Below are positions 1-8,296 of a stretch of 64,000 bases of DNA, piece by piece. Numbering within the stretch: the stretch's first letter is position 1; each line of letters starts with the position of its first letter. The notes under the pieces are model-generated. The model was not told the origin of the DNA, made no database searches, and worked only from the letters and a program-made list of their open reading frames with translations. The position numbers and the translations under genes are program-made. The stretch is from Bordetella parapertussis (lineage in GTDB: Bacteria; Pseudomonadota; Gammaproteobacteria; Burkholderiales; Casimicrobiaceae): the NCBI GenBank assembly GCA_943331295.2, contig CALQLA020000007.1:1-64000 (forward strand). Direction: 5' to 3'.

Positions 1-32
1 ATCGCGGTGGAGGTGATGAGGATGGGAAGCAT
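1..32 (-). CDS. TRAP transporter large permease DctM, first ten codons only
   Basis: An ATG at 32 begins MLPILITST and runs off the left edge. It starts 10 nt after the stop of the DctQ-like small permease gene, in the usual dctP-dctQ-dctM order. The short hydrophobic start fits the first membrane helix of a DctM large permease. The identity rests almost entirely on position, since ten residues cannot be assigned alone. Confidence 0.6.
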   Translation of the reverse strand, partial: MLPILITSTA

Positions 33-41
33 CGCGGGGGC

Positions 42-584
42 CTAGATCCGGTCGCCGCCGACGCCGGGCGCGATCCCGCGGAACAGCATCGAGGCCGCCT
101 GAATCGCAAGCAGCCCGTAGCCGACCGCGACCATCAGCTGCGGAATGGCGAGCGGCGCGCGCAGCACCGTGATCGACCGCGTGTCGAGATCGAAGGATTC
201 CGCCGCCTGCCCCCACGCGTACCAAGCGAGCAGCGCGGCGAACACCAGCGTCAGCGCGCCGGCGGCGATGTCGAGCGCGCGTCGGAGCGCCGGCCCGGCG
301 AGGCCGATCAGGAGGTCGATCCGCACGTGCGCGCCGACCTTGAGGCCGTACGCAAGACCCCAGCTGCCGCCGACGGCGAGCACGTACGACGAGACCTCGT
401 CGGTGATGCCGCTGTAGGGGAGGTGGAAGTGGCGCGCCAGCGCGTCGTACGTGATGTAGAGCGACAGCACGAAGAACGACGCGCCGCTCCAGTAGGCGAG
501 GATCGTGGCGAGGGCGTCGATGCCGTTCGACAGCTTCGACGTCGCGCCCGCGCCGCGGTGCGCTGCCGCGCGAGCGTGGTTCAC
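42..584 (-). CDS. TRAP transporter small permease (DctQ-like)
   Basis: This 180-residue inner-membrane protein is the small permease of a TRAP transporter, which imports an organic acid using the sodium or proton gradient together with DctP and DctM. Four hydrophobic segments are visible, near residues 25-50, 62-85, 100-125 and 145-165. The segment after the first helix (YDALARHF) and the AHVRIDLL segment are typical of the family. The start codon is GTG at 584, without a strong Shine-Dalgarno sequence. It lies 4 nt after the receptor gene stop, so it is probably translationally coupled to it. Confidence 0.88.
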   Translation of the reverse strand: MNHARAAAHRGAGATSKLSNGIDALATILAYWSGASFFVLSLYITYDALARHFHLPYSGITDEVSSYVLAVGGSWGLAYGLKVGAHVRIDLLIGLAGPALRRALDIAAGALTLVFAALLAWYAWGQAAESFDLDTRSITVLRAPLAIPQLMVAVGYGLLAIQAASMLFRGIAPGVGGDRI

Positions 585-588
585 CGGG

Positions 589-1629
589 TCACTTCAGCGT
601 GAAGCCGACGATCGGGGCGATCGCCTCGTTGAAGGCGGGCACCGCCTTCGGCCCGGAGCGGGCAGCCCACGCGGGAACGACCTGCGTCTGCGCGATCTTC
701 TTCAGTTCCGGGATCCACTCGGGCTTGGCCGGGATCGTCGGCTTGATGCCGCGCGACAGGCACAGGTCGAGGTGCTGCTTGTTGTCGGTGGCGAGGAGGT
801 CCCAGCTCATCTTGCGCATCTCGGGCAGCAGCGACTCGAATTCCTTGCGGATGTCCGGCGGCAGCCCGCGCCACGCCTTCTCGCTGACCACGACGTAGCC
901 GGCACCCGGCCCCAGCAGCAGGTCGGTCACGTACTGGACGACCTCGTGGAACTTGAAGCCCGATGCGATCTCCGGGCCGGTGATGGCGGCGTCGATGACG
1001 CCGCGCTCCAGCGCGCTGTAGACGTCCGCGATCGGCAGCGACACGCCGGTGCCGCCCAGCGCCGTGATGTAGTCGGCCTGCGCCTTGGCGAAGATGCGGA
1101 TCTTCTTGCCCTTGATGTCGGCGAGGCTGTTGACCGGGAACTTGCTCCACAGCAGCTGCGACGTGAAGGCAAGCGTGCTGATGGTGACGCCGCCCATCTG
1201 CTTCGCGTTCGGCTCGGCGACGAGCTTCATCCACGCCTCGTAGGCACGGCGCGCCTGGTCGGTGTTCTCGTAGACGCCGACCATCTGCGCGCCCTCGATC
1301 AGCGGGAACTCGCCGGAGACGTAGCCGGTCACCACTTCGCCGGCGTCGAGCACGCCGGAGGAAAGCAGCCGGATGAGTTCCGTGCCGGTCATGCCGAGCT
1401 CGGGGAAGCTCACCACGTCGAGCTTCAGGCGCCCGTTGGTGCGCTTGGCGAGCTGCTCGGTCAGCCACACCCACTTCACCGTGAACTGCGACGACAGCCG
1501 GGTGTTGGCGACGACTTTCCAGGTGATGGGCTTGTCCTGCGCGACGACCGCGGGAGCGAAGGCCGCGGCAACGCCCGCGGCACCCATGCGCAGGACGGAC
1601 CTGCGGTCGATCGGCTTGCCGTGTTCCAT
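589..1629 (-). CDS. TRAP transporter substrate-binding protein (DctP family)
   Basis: This 346-residue periplasmic receptor captures the substrate for the adjacent TRAP permeases. The N-terminus has a Tat-type twin-arginine motif (DRRSVLRMG) followed by an alanine-rich hydrophobic stretch and cleavage near AVVAQD, so it is probably exported folded. The mature part starts with the beta strand TWKVVANTR and carries the family feature LADIKGKKIRIF near residue 165. A strong Shine-Dalgarno AGGAGG precedes the ATG. It is the first gene of the TRAP operon and diverges from an SMP-30 lactonase gene. The substrate is probably an organic acid, but the sequence does not show which. Confidence 0.92.
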   Translation of the reverse strand: MEHGKPIDRRSVLRMGAAGVAAAFAPAVVAQDKPITWKVVANTRLSSQFTVKWVWLTEQLAKRTNGRLKLDVVSFPELGMTGTELIRLLSSGVLDAGEVVTGYVSGEFPLIEGAQMVGVYENTDQARRAYEAWMKLVAEPNAKQMGGVTISTLAFTSQLLWSKFPVNSLADIKGKKIRIFAKAQADYITALGGTGVSLPIADVYSALERGVIDAAITGPEIASGFKFHEVVQYVTDLLLGPGAGYVVVSEKAWRGLPPDIRKEFESLLPEMRKMSWDLLATDNKQHLDLCLSRGIKPTIPAKPEWIPELKKIAQTQVVPAWAARSGPKAVPAFNEAIAPIVGFTLK

Positions 1630-1907
1630 TGAAAACCCTCCTGGATGTTTCGACGTTGTCTTCGGGAGCCGCCGGCCCCCGGCGCAGTTGTCGGCGACTG
1701 CAGCGCGTCGCGGCGCGATGCGCCGCTCGCGCTGGTGCGCTTGCCTGCCTGTCGCTTAGTATGCGGAGAAGCGGAGCACCGGCTCAAGCGGTGATTCGCG
1801 TAGTTTCACTGGCTGGAATTGCGGATCGCTCGCGCCGCGCCCGCCGCGGCGCGAGCTGGGCGCGATCGGCCGGCGGCGGCCGTCATTCGAAGGGAAGGGA
1901 ACCGGCG
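1630..1907. promoter_or_regulatory. Divergent promoter region between dctP and the lactonase gene
   Basis: This 278-nt stretch lies between the oppositely oriented dctP-like and SMP-30-like genes, so both promoters should be here. Good Shine-Dalgarno sequences are visible at both ends (AGGAGG for dctP, GGGAAGGGA at about 1892-1900 for the lactonase). I see no convincing operator or consensus promoter hexamers. Confidence 0.4.
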
Positions 1908-2777
1908 ATGTCGACATTGCAGCGGGTGGGCAGCACGATCGACCTGCTGGGCGAGAGCCCGATATGGTGCGAGCGCGAGCAGGCGCTGTACTGGGTCGAC
2001 GTGCGCGGCCCCTGCATCCGCCGGCACGCGATCGCGACGGGGGCCACGGAATCCTGGCCGATGCCCGAGCTCGTGGGCTCGCTGGCCGTGCGCGAGCAGG
2101 GCGGGCTGGTCGTCGCACTCGCCACGGCGCTGGCACTCTTCAATCCGCGCGACGGCGCGCTCTCGCGCATCGCGGCGCCGGAGGCGGGCATCCCGCACCG
2201 GCGGTTCAACGACGGCAAGTGCGACCGGCAGGGCCGCTTCTGGGCGGGAACGATGAACGACGTCACGCGCGGGCCCGAGGGCACGCTCTACCGCCTCGAC
2301 GCGGATCGCCGCTGTACCGCGACCTTCGGCGGCGTCCGCGCGCCGAACAGCCTCGCATGGAGCCCCGACGGCGCGACGATGTATTTCGCCGACTCGTACC
2401 TGCACGCGATCTTCGCCTATCCGTTCGACGTGGTCACCGGCGCGCTCGGCGAGCGGCGGCTGTTCGCCCCGGTCGCGCTGCCCGGCATGCCTGACGGCTC
2501 CGCGGTCGACGCCGAAGGATGCCTGTGGAACGCCGAATACGACGGCGGCCGCCTCGTCCGCTACGCGCCGGACGGTCGCGTCGACCGCGTCGTCGACCTG
2601 CCGCTGCGCCGGCCGACCAGCTGCGCGTTCGGCGGATCAGGGTTCGGGACGCTGTACGTGACGACCGCGTCGCAGAAGCTCACGGCGGCCGAGCTCGCGG
2701 CGCAGCCGCTCGCGGGGGCACTGCTGGCGCTCGACGTCGGCGTGCGCGGGCTGCCGGAGCCGCGCTACCTCGGATAG
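1908..2777 (+). CDS. SMP-30/gluconolactonase/LRE family lactonase
   Basis: This 289-residue six-bladed beta-propeller lactonase probably opens a sugar-acid or related lactone. Metal-binding residues of the family can be placed at Glu16 (LLGESP), Asn147 (APNSLAWSPDG) and Asp196 (MPDGSAVD), with the RFNDGKCD motif at residues 99-106. I chose ATG 1908 because the reading frame remains open upstream with no domain content, while this ATG follows GGGAAGGGA and begins directly at the family start. It may act with the MR-type dehydratases and aldehyde dehydrogenase downstream in a non-phosphorylative sugar-acid route. That pathway link is inference. Confidence 0.9.
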   Translation: MSTLQRVGSTIDLLGESPIWCEREQALYWVDVRGPCIRRHAIATGATESWPMPELVGSLAVREQGGLVVALATALALFNPRDGALSRIAAPEAGIPHRRFNDGKCDRQGRFWAGTMNDVTRGPEGTLYRLDADRRCTATFGGVRAPNSLAWSPDGATMYFADSYLHAIFAYPFDVVTGALGERRLFAPVALPGMPDGSAVDAEGCLWNAEYDGGRLVRYAPDGRVDRVVDLPLRRPTSCAFGGSGFGTLYVTTASQKLTAAELAAQPLAGALLALDVGVRGLPEPRYLG

Positions 2778-2827
2778 CCCGGGCGCGCCCGGTTGCGCCG
2801 GCGCGAACGGCACGCGGCCACCCGCGT

Positions 2828-3901
2828 TCAGGCCGCCGGGAGTTCCAGCCGGTAGACGCGCGTCGCGGTGCCGGCGAAGAGCGCCGCCTGATCCTCCGCC
2901 GACGCGCCCGCGGTCACGCGCTTGAACGCGTTCCACAGCACGTGGTAGCTGCACGTGCCCTTGTCCACCGGGGCATTGCTCTCGAACATCGCGCGCCCGG
3001 GTCCGAACGCCTCGATCGCGGTCTCGAGCCACGGGCGCCACGCGGCGGCGAGTTCCTGCGACGGCGGCGGCGCCGGCTGCTCGTGGAACGCGGCGCCGAA
3101 GAGCCGCATGCCGAGGCCGCCCAGCTTCACGCAGACGTTCGGATGCCGGGCCAACTTGCGGATCGACGCGCGCCACGCGGCGAACACCTCGTCGCGCCGG
3201 CCCGCATAGGGGCCGACGCCGATCGGGCCGCCGGCGTGGTCCAGCACGATCGTCGTCTGCGGAAAGGCGGCGGCGAGCGCGCCGGCGTCGTCGAGCTGCG
3301 TGTGGTACATCCACGCGTCGAACGAGAGGCCGAGCGGCGCGAGGCGCGCGAATCCTGCGCGGAAGACGGGATCGAGCAACAGCCCGGGAGGCGCGTTGCC
3401 CGTGCCGCGTGCCGCCGGATCGGCGTGCCAGTTGGACAGGTGGCGCACGCCGCGAAACCGCCCGCCGCCGGCCTCGACGTGCGCTTCCAGCACCCGCGCG
3501 ACCCGGTCGCCGAGGAGGAGGTTTGCTTCGCCGACGATGCCCGCGCAGGCGCGGAAACGTCCGTGCGCGCCGCCGGCGCTTTCCTCCGCTACGGCGTTGG
3601 CGAACGCGGTCTCGCCGACCGGCCGCAGGTCGATGTCGCCGGTCTCGCGGAAGTGCGCATGCGACTGCATGAACACCGTCGCGATCACGTTGTGGCCGCT
3701 GGCGGCGTCGTCCAGCAGATCGCCGAAGAGGTACCGGTTGCCCGGCAGGTCCCACAGGTGGTGATGGGCGTCGACGATCGGAAGCGCCGGCGCGATGATG
3801 TCCTCGCGGCGCAGCGCGAGCCACGCCGGCCGCACCGGCAGACGCACGGGCGCCGGCGGCGCCGGCGTGCTCACTCGCGGCGCGTCGGTGGTCCCGTTCA
3901 C
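2828..3901 (-). CDS. Amidohydrolase-2 family TIM-barrel hydrolase (COG3618 type)
   Basis: This 357-residue metal-dependent hydrolase belongs to the group containing L-fuconolactonase and 2-pyrone-4,6-dicarboxylate lactonase. The metal-site signature VDAHHHLWD is near residue 45, an RGVRHLSNW motif near residue 170, and VLDHAGGP near residue 240. The predicted reaction is hydrolysis of a lactone or similar cyclic substrate in the cytoplasm. It is the last gene of the eight-gene operon. It starts with GTG at 3901, abutting the stop of the EthD-like gene, so translation is probably coupled. Confidence 0.85.
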   Translation of the reverse strand: MNGTTDAPRVSTPAPPAPVRLPVRPAWLALRREDIIAPALPIVDAHHHLWDLPGNRYLFGDLLDDAASGHNVIATVFMQSHAHFRETGDIDLRPVGETAFANAVAEESAGGAHGRFRACAGIVGEANLLLGDRVARVLEAHVEAGGGRFRGVRHLSNWHADPAARGTGNAPPGLLLDPVFRAGFARLAPLGLSFDAWMYHTQLDDAGALAAAFPQTTIVLDHAGGPIGVGPYAGRRDEVFAAWRASIRKLARHPNVCVKLGGLGMRLFGAAFHEQPAPPPSQELAAAWRPWLETAIEAFGPGRAMFESNAPVDKGTCSYHVLWNAFKRVTAGASAEDQAALFAGTATRVYRLELPAA

Positions 3902-4231
3902 TCAGCGCTTCTTCGGATTCGGCGGCGTGATGTCGACCCAGACGTGGCGCTGCCGGCCGGTGAAGTGCTGGGCGATGCGCTGCGTCCACGGCGACGTCGC
4001 CACCTTCGCGTACTCGGGCGAGTCGAGCACGGCGGGCGACTCGAGGTCGTAGAGCGCCAGGTACTTGTGCGGCTCGGCGAGGTTCCGGAACCGGCGGCCT
4101 GCCAGCACGCCCGGGAAACCCGTGATCGCCGGGTAGTGCTCCTCGGCGTACCAGCGGTTGAACTCCTCCTCATGCGCAGGATCGATGTCGATCTGCACCT
4201 GCAGCAACCCACGTCCGGTCTTGTCGTTCAC
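3902..4231 (-). CDS. Small EthD-like dimeric alpha-beta-barrel protein
   Basis: This 109-residue protein has the pattern of ferredoxin-fold proteins of the EthD/DUF4286 type: a beta strand (LLQVQIDIDP), then EEEFNRWYAEEHYP and GFPGVLAGRRF. Such proteins often accompany catabolic operons and form dimers; some are enzymes or ligand binders. The GTG start at 4231 has a strong AGGAGG upstream. It sits between the alpha/beta hydrolase and the amidohydrolase genes. I cannot assign a reaction. Confidence 0.75.
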   Translation of the reverse strand: MNDKTGRGLLQVQIDIDPAHEEEFNRWYAEEHYPAITGFPGVLAGRRFRNLAEPHKYLALYDLESPAVLDSPEYAKVATSPWTQRIAQHFTGRQRHVWVDITPPNPKKR

Positions 4232-4276
4232 GTTGTCCTCCTGGTGGCGATGCGCGCCTGGGTTGCCGCGCGGGGT

Positions 4277-5059
4277 TCAGTGGCCCGGCGCGGCCAGCGC
4301 CCGGTCGAGGAATTCGGTGACCAGCGCGGCAAACCGCTGCGGCGACTGGAACGGCAGGAAATGCGCGACGTCGGGCATCAGCACGCACTCGGCCTGCGGC
4401 ACCATGTCCTTGATCCGCTGCGCGGCGTCGCCGGGCATCAGCACGTCGTGCTCGCCGGAGACCACGAGCATCGGGCACGTGATCCGCGGCAGGTCGCCGG
4501 TGATGTCGGCCTCGATGAAGCCCGCCACCGAGCGGGCGAACGTCTCGGCATCCTGCGCGGAGAAGCGCGCCACATGTCGCTCGTAGCGTTCGTCGTGCGG
4601 CAGGTTCTGCCACGCGCGGTCGGCGGCCGCGGGCAGCAGCGCGGCGATCCCCGACGTCCGCAGCGTCTCGACGCGCTTGGTCAGCATCTCCTTCGCCGCC
4701 TCGGTGCTGCCGAGGCCCGGGTTGGTCATCACCAGCGCGCGCGTCGGCTGCGGATAGCGCGCGGCGTAGGTGGCGGCGACCATCCCGCCGAGCGCGCAGC
4801 CGATGGGGACCACCGAGCGCACGCCGAGATGCGCACGCAGGTGCTCGAGGTCCGCCGCGTGGCCCGGGATCGTCACCGGGACGTCCGGCCGCCCCGACTG
4901 GCCCGCCGCCTGCAGGTCCGGCGCGATGCAGTAGTAGCGCGTCTTCCAGACGTCGATGCACTCTTCCCAGAAGCGAAGGTCGGTGCCCAGCGGGTGCACG
5001 AGCAGCAGCGCCGTGTCCTGCCGCGGGCCGTAGGTCTGGTGGTTCAAGAGCTTCTGCAT
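4277..5059 (-). CDS. Alpha/beta-fold hydrolase with Ala at the nucleophile position
   Basis: This 260-residue protein resembles 3-oxoadipate enol-lactonase and RutD-type hydrolases. An oxyanion-hole HPLG is at residues 22-25, an acid candidate lies in VSGEHDVLMP and a histidine in DVAHFLPF. The nucleophile elbow, normally G-x-S-x-G, reads G-C-A-L-G (residues 87-91; codons GGC TGC GCG CTC GGC), so the serine is replaced by alanine, preceded by Cys88. RutD proteins also have Ala here, so this is not necessarily an inactive relic. A GGAGG precedes the ATG. It belongs to the minus-strand catabolic operon. Confidence 0.85.
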   Translation of the reverse strand: MQKLLNHQTYGPRQDTALLLVHPLGTDLRFWEECIDVWKTRYYCIAPDLQAAGQSGRPDVPVTIPGHAADLEHLRAHLGVRSVVPIGCALGGMVAATYAARYPQPTRALVMTNPGLGSTEAAKEMLTKRVETLRTSGIAALLPAAADRAWQNLPHDERYERHVARFSAQDAETFARSVAGFIEADITGDLPRITCPMLVVSGEHDVLMPGDAAQRIKDMVPQAECVLMPDVAHFLPFQSPQRFAALVTEFLDRALAAPGH

Positions 5060-5137
5060 CGGATTGCCTCCGCGAATGCGTTGTGCTGCGAATGGAATCG
5101 TGGGCCGGAAATCGGCGCGCCGGTCGGTCGTCCCCGC

Positions 5138-6229
5138 CTACGCGGCGAAGCGCGCGAGCGCATCGCGGTCGAGCGCGAGGCCGAGCCCCGGCGCGGCAGG
5201 CATCGCGAGCATCCCCGCCACCGGCACCGGCACCGACTCGAACAGCCGCACGCTCCACGGCATGTACTCGACCGTCATCCCGTTCGGCACGCTGCCCACG
5301 AGGTGCACGGCGATCTCCGGCGCGAGGTGGCTCACCACCGGCACGTTGAACGCCTGCGCCAGCGCGGCGATCTTCAGCCACGGGGTGATGCCGCCGGCGC
5401 GGAACGGGTCGATCATCGCGATGTCGACCGACCCTGCCTCCAGCATGTGCCGGAACGGGGTGATGCCGTAGACGTACTCGCCGCCGGCGAGCGGCGTGGC
5501 CAGCGCCGTGGCGACGCGGGCGAGCCCCGCGTAGTCGTCGTGCGCCGCGATGTCCTCGAGCCACGCGAAGCCGACGGGCTCGAGGCGCCGGCCGATGGCG
5601 ATCGCCTGGTCGACGCCCCAGCGCTGGTTGATGTCGCACATCAGGTCGACGTCGGGGCCGATGCGCTCGCGGATCAGCGTGGCGCGCGCGACCTCGCGGC
5701 GGACCGTGGTGTCGCCGGGCAGCGCCAATTGCATCTTCATCGCGCGGTGGCCGCGGTCGACGAGGCGGCCCGCGGACGCGAGCGCGGCGTCGAGGGACAG
5801 CCCGCGCATCAGCGCGCCGCTGGCGTAAGCGGGCACCGGCGCGCCGCTGCCGCCCAGCAGCTTCCACAGCGGCAGCCCGAGCGCCTTGCCCCGGATGTCC
5901 CACAGCGCGATGTCGATCGCGGCGACCGCGAGCGTGTAGATGCCTGCCGGCCCCGCGCCGCCGGCCGCGGCCGCGAGCTTCGACACGATGCCCTCGACGC
6001 ACAGCGGGTCGCTGCCGATCGCGAGTGCGCCGAGGTCCTCGACGGCCGCGTGCAGCGAACGCGTGAGGCCCGCGCCGAGGAACGTGAAGCCGACGCCCTC
6101 GACGCCGTCGTCGGTGCCAAGCTCGAGCACCACCGTGGGCCGCGTGGCCGACGGATTCTCCGGCGCGTCGGCCAGAGGCTCGTCCGCCGGCAGCCGGACG
6201 ACGTGCGTACGGAGGTGGGTGATTTTCAT
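5138..6229 (-). CDS. MR/MLE enolase-superfamily enzyme, mandelate-racemase subgroup (copy 1)
   Basis: This 363-residue protein is probably a sugar-acid dehydratase or racemase. Metal ligands are Asp199 (DINQRW), Glu225 (WLED) and Glu251 (GGEY). The His-Asp dyad of the mandelate racemase subgroup is present as His301 (VSHLAPE) and Asp274 (MIDPFRAGG), with Glu321 in VEYMPW. The Lys-x-Lys position reads Lys165-Met-Gln167, so the second lysine, often the base on one face, is Gln. I chose ATG 6229 (MKITHLRTHV) because the open frame upstream is Arg-rich and has no domain content. It lies 22 nt downstream of the aldehyde dehydrogenase gene. Confidence 0.9.
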   Translation of the reverse strand: MKITHLRTHVVRLPADEPLADAPENPSATRPTVVLELGTDDGVEGVGFTFLGAGLTRSLHAAVEDLGALAIGSDPLCVEGIVSKLAAAAGGAGPAGIYTLAVAAIDIALWDIRGKALGLPLWKLLGGSGAPVPAYASGALMRGLSLDAALASAGRLVDRGHRAMKMQLALPGDTTVRREVARATLIRERIGPDVDLMCDINQRWGVDQAIAIGRRLEPVGFAWLEDIAAHDDYAGLARVATALATPLAGGEYVYGITPFRHMLEAGSVDIAMIDPFRAGGITPWLKIAALAQAFNVPVVSHLAPEIAVHLVGSVPNGMTVEYMPWSVRLFESVPVPVAGMLAMPAAPGLGLALDRDALARFAA

Positions 6230-6251
6230 CGGGCGGGGCGTCCGGCGCGGG

Positions 6252-7682
6252 CTAGGAGGCGTGCGTGACGAACTTGGCCACGAGGTAGCTTTCGAGCGCC
6301 TCGGTGCCGCCCTCGGAACCGTAGCCGCTGTCCTTGACGCCGCCGAACGGCACTTCCGGCAGCGCCAGCCCGTGGTGGTTGATCGAGACCATGCCGCTCT
6401 CGAACGCGTCGGCGACCGCGGCCGCGGTCTGCGCCGAGCGCGTGTACGCATACGCGGCGAGGCCGTAGGCGAGGCGGTTCGCCTCGGCGATCGCCTCGTC
6501 GAAGTCGCGGAACGGCTGTACCAGCACGACGGGCCCGAACGGCTCCTCGTTCATGATCCGCGCGCTGCGCGGCACGTTGGCGAGCAGCGTCGGCTCGAAG
6601 AAGTTGCCTTCCTTGCCGATACGGTGGCCGCCGGTCACCACCTTTCCGCCCTGGTCCACGGCGTCGGCGATGAACTGCTCCATCGCGTCGATGCGGCGCG
6701 GGTTCGCGAGCGGGCCCATCGTGGACTCCGGCGCGAAGCCGTCGCCGACCCGCACGGCTGTCGCGCGTCCGGCCAGCGCCGCGACGAAAGGCTCGTAGAC
6801 GGACTCGTGGACGAGCAGCCGGGTGGGCGACGCGCAGACCTGCCCGGCGTTGCGGAACTTGAACGCGGACAGCAGCGACGCGGCGCGCTCGAGGTCGGCG
6901 TCCTCGAACACGATCGTCGCCGAGTGGCCGCCCAGTTCCATCGTCGTGCGCTTCATGTACTGGCCGGCGAGGCTCGCGAGGTGCTTGCCCACCTGCGTCG
7001 AGCCGGTGAACGAGATCTTGCGGATCACCGGATGCGGGATCAGGTATTCGGAGATCTCCGACGGGACGCCGAACACGAGGTTCAACACGCCCGGCGGCAC
7101 GCCGGCGTCGTGGAACGCCTGCACCAGCGCCGCGCACGAGGCGGGCGTCTCCTCGGGGCCCTTGATGATGATCGCGCAGCCGGCGGCGAGCGCCGGCGTG
7201 ATCTTGCGCACCGCCTGGCTGATCGGGAAGTTCCAAGGGGAAAAGGCGGCGACCACGCCGACGGGCTCCTTCACCACGAACTGGTGGACCCCGGCGACGC
7301 GCGACGGGATCACGCGGCCGTAGGTGCGCCGGCCTTCCTCGGCGAACCAGTCGATCAGGTCGGCCGACGACTGCACCTCGCCCTTCGCCTCGCCGATCGT
7401 CTTGCCTTCCTCGCGCGTCAGCTGCGCGCCGATGTCGTCGGCGCGGGAGCGCAGGATGTCGGCGGCCTTGCGCAGCAGCTTGTAGCGCTCGAACGCGGAG
7501 ATCCTGCGCCAGACGCGGAAGCCGGCCGCGGCGCCTTCCAGCGCGCGGTCGAGGTCGTCGCGCTCGGCGACGGCGACCTCGCCGATCACCGCCCGCGTCG
7601 CGGGGTTCCAGAAGGGCAGCGTGCGGCCGGCGGCGCCGGCGCTCCAGTTGCCGTTGATGTAGAGCCCTACGCTGGTCGCCAT
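6252..7682 (-). CDS. NAD(P)-dependent aldehyde dehydrogenase (succinate-semialdehyde dehydrogenase-like)
   Basis: This 476-residue cytoplasmic enzyme oxidises an aldehyde, probably a semialdehyde acid, to the carboxylate. Family motifs are in order: FSPWNFP in the cofactor region, FTGSTQVGK, the catalytic glutamate in MELGGHS, and the catalytic cysteine in NAGQVCASP. The C-terminal motif PFGGVKDSGYGSEGG is complete. Length and layout match the GabD group. In the operon it sits between the NTF2-like gene and MR copy 1, consistent with oxidation of a pathway semialdehyde. The natural substrate is not evident. Confidence 0.92.
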   Translation of the reverse strand: MATSVGLYINGNWSAGAAGRTLPFWNPATRAVIGEVAVAERDDLDRALEGAAAGFRVWRRISAFERYKLLRKAADILRSRADDIGAQLTREEGKTIGEAKGEVQSSADLIDWFAEEGRRTYGRVIPSRVAGVHQFVVKEPVGVVAAFSPWNFPISQAVRKITPALAAGCAIIIKGPEETPASCAALVQAFHDAGVPPGVLNLVFGVPSEISEYLIPHPVIRKISFTGSTQVGKHLASLAGQYMKRTTMELGGHSATIVFEDADLERAASLLSAFKFRNAGQVCASPTRLLVHESVYEPFVAALAGRATAVRVGDGFAPESTMGPLANPRRIDAMEQFIADAVDQGGKVVTGGHRIGKEGNFFEPTLLANVPRSARIMNEEPFGPVVLVQPFRDFDEAIAEANRLAYGLAAYAYTRSAQTAAAVADAFESGMVSINHHGLALPEVPFGGVKDSGYGSEGGTEALESYLVAKFVTHAS

Positions 7683-7778
7683 GCCGGTCTGCCTCGTGTC
7701 TGTCGGGTCGATGGGGTTGCCGGGTCGCTGGGGCGCGTCGCGGTCACGCGCGTCGCGTCGAACGCGGCCGGCCCGCGG

Positions 7779-8207
7779 TCAGCGCTTGTTCTTGAGCGCC
7801 ATGTCGCCGGCGATGTCGTGGACGAGCTCCTTGCGCCGGAACAGCCAGTCGTCGCCCGCCTTGACGAACACGTCGCGGTACGTGCCGCCCATCACCGGGA
7901 TGAGGCCGTTCTCCGACTCGCGGATGACGAGGTAGTCAGACACCGAGGAGGCCGACGCGCCGTCCAGCTTGATCAGGATGTTCGCGATGTAGTGCTTGCG
8001 CTGCGGGCCCTCGCCCTTCACCGGCACGATCCCGCGCAGCAGCGCCGCGATCTCGGCGCGGCCGCGCGCGCTGCCGTAGTCGGTCATCCATTCGCCGTCC
8101 TCGGCAAACAGCGCCGCCACGTCGTCGAAGCGGCACGCGTCGAGCGCGTGGCAGTAGCGCGCCATCACCTCGCGGATCGCATCCTTTTCGTCGGCCGAAC
8201 TCACCAT
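7779..8207 (-). CDS. NTF2-like/SnoaL-type protein
   Basis: This 142-residue protein has the cone-shaped NTF2-fold pattern: an N-terminal helix (IREVMARYCHALDACRFDDVAALF), the motif EDGEWMTDYGSARGRAEI, and later strands ending with WLFRRKELVHDIAG. The family includes ring-hydroxylating dioxygenase beta-like subunits, isomerases and dehydratases, so the function is open. CAGGAGG lies upstream of ATG 8207. It lies between the IclR and aldehyde dehydrogenase genes, which suggests a role in the same catabolic pathway. Confidence 0.8.
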   Translation of the reverse strand: MVSSADEKDAIREVMARYCHALDACRFDDVAALFAEDGEWMTDYGSARGRAEIAALLRGIVPVKGEGPQRKHYIANILIKLDGASASSVSDYLVIRESENGLIPVMGGTYRDVFVKAGDDWLFRRKELVHDIAGDMALKNKR

Positions 8208-8296
8208 CCGGATTGCCTCCTGCCTGTGCTGGGGAAATGCGTTGCGATCCGCCGTAGTGCCGCCGGGCAGGCGGCCCTTCGGCGCCTAAATGCGCC

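Noticed and set aside
2519-6268. A very long Arg-rich plus-strand open frame (over 1200 codons) opposite the catabolic operon
   Set aside because: It is the antisense shadow of well-supported minus-strand genes in GC-rich DNA. It has no domain content and extreme Arg/Ala composition.
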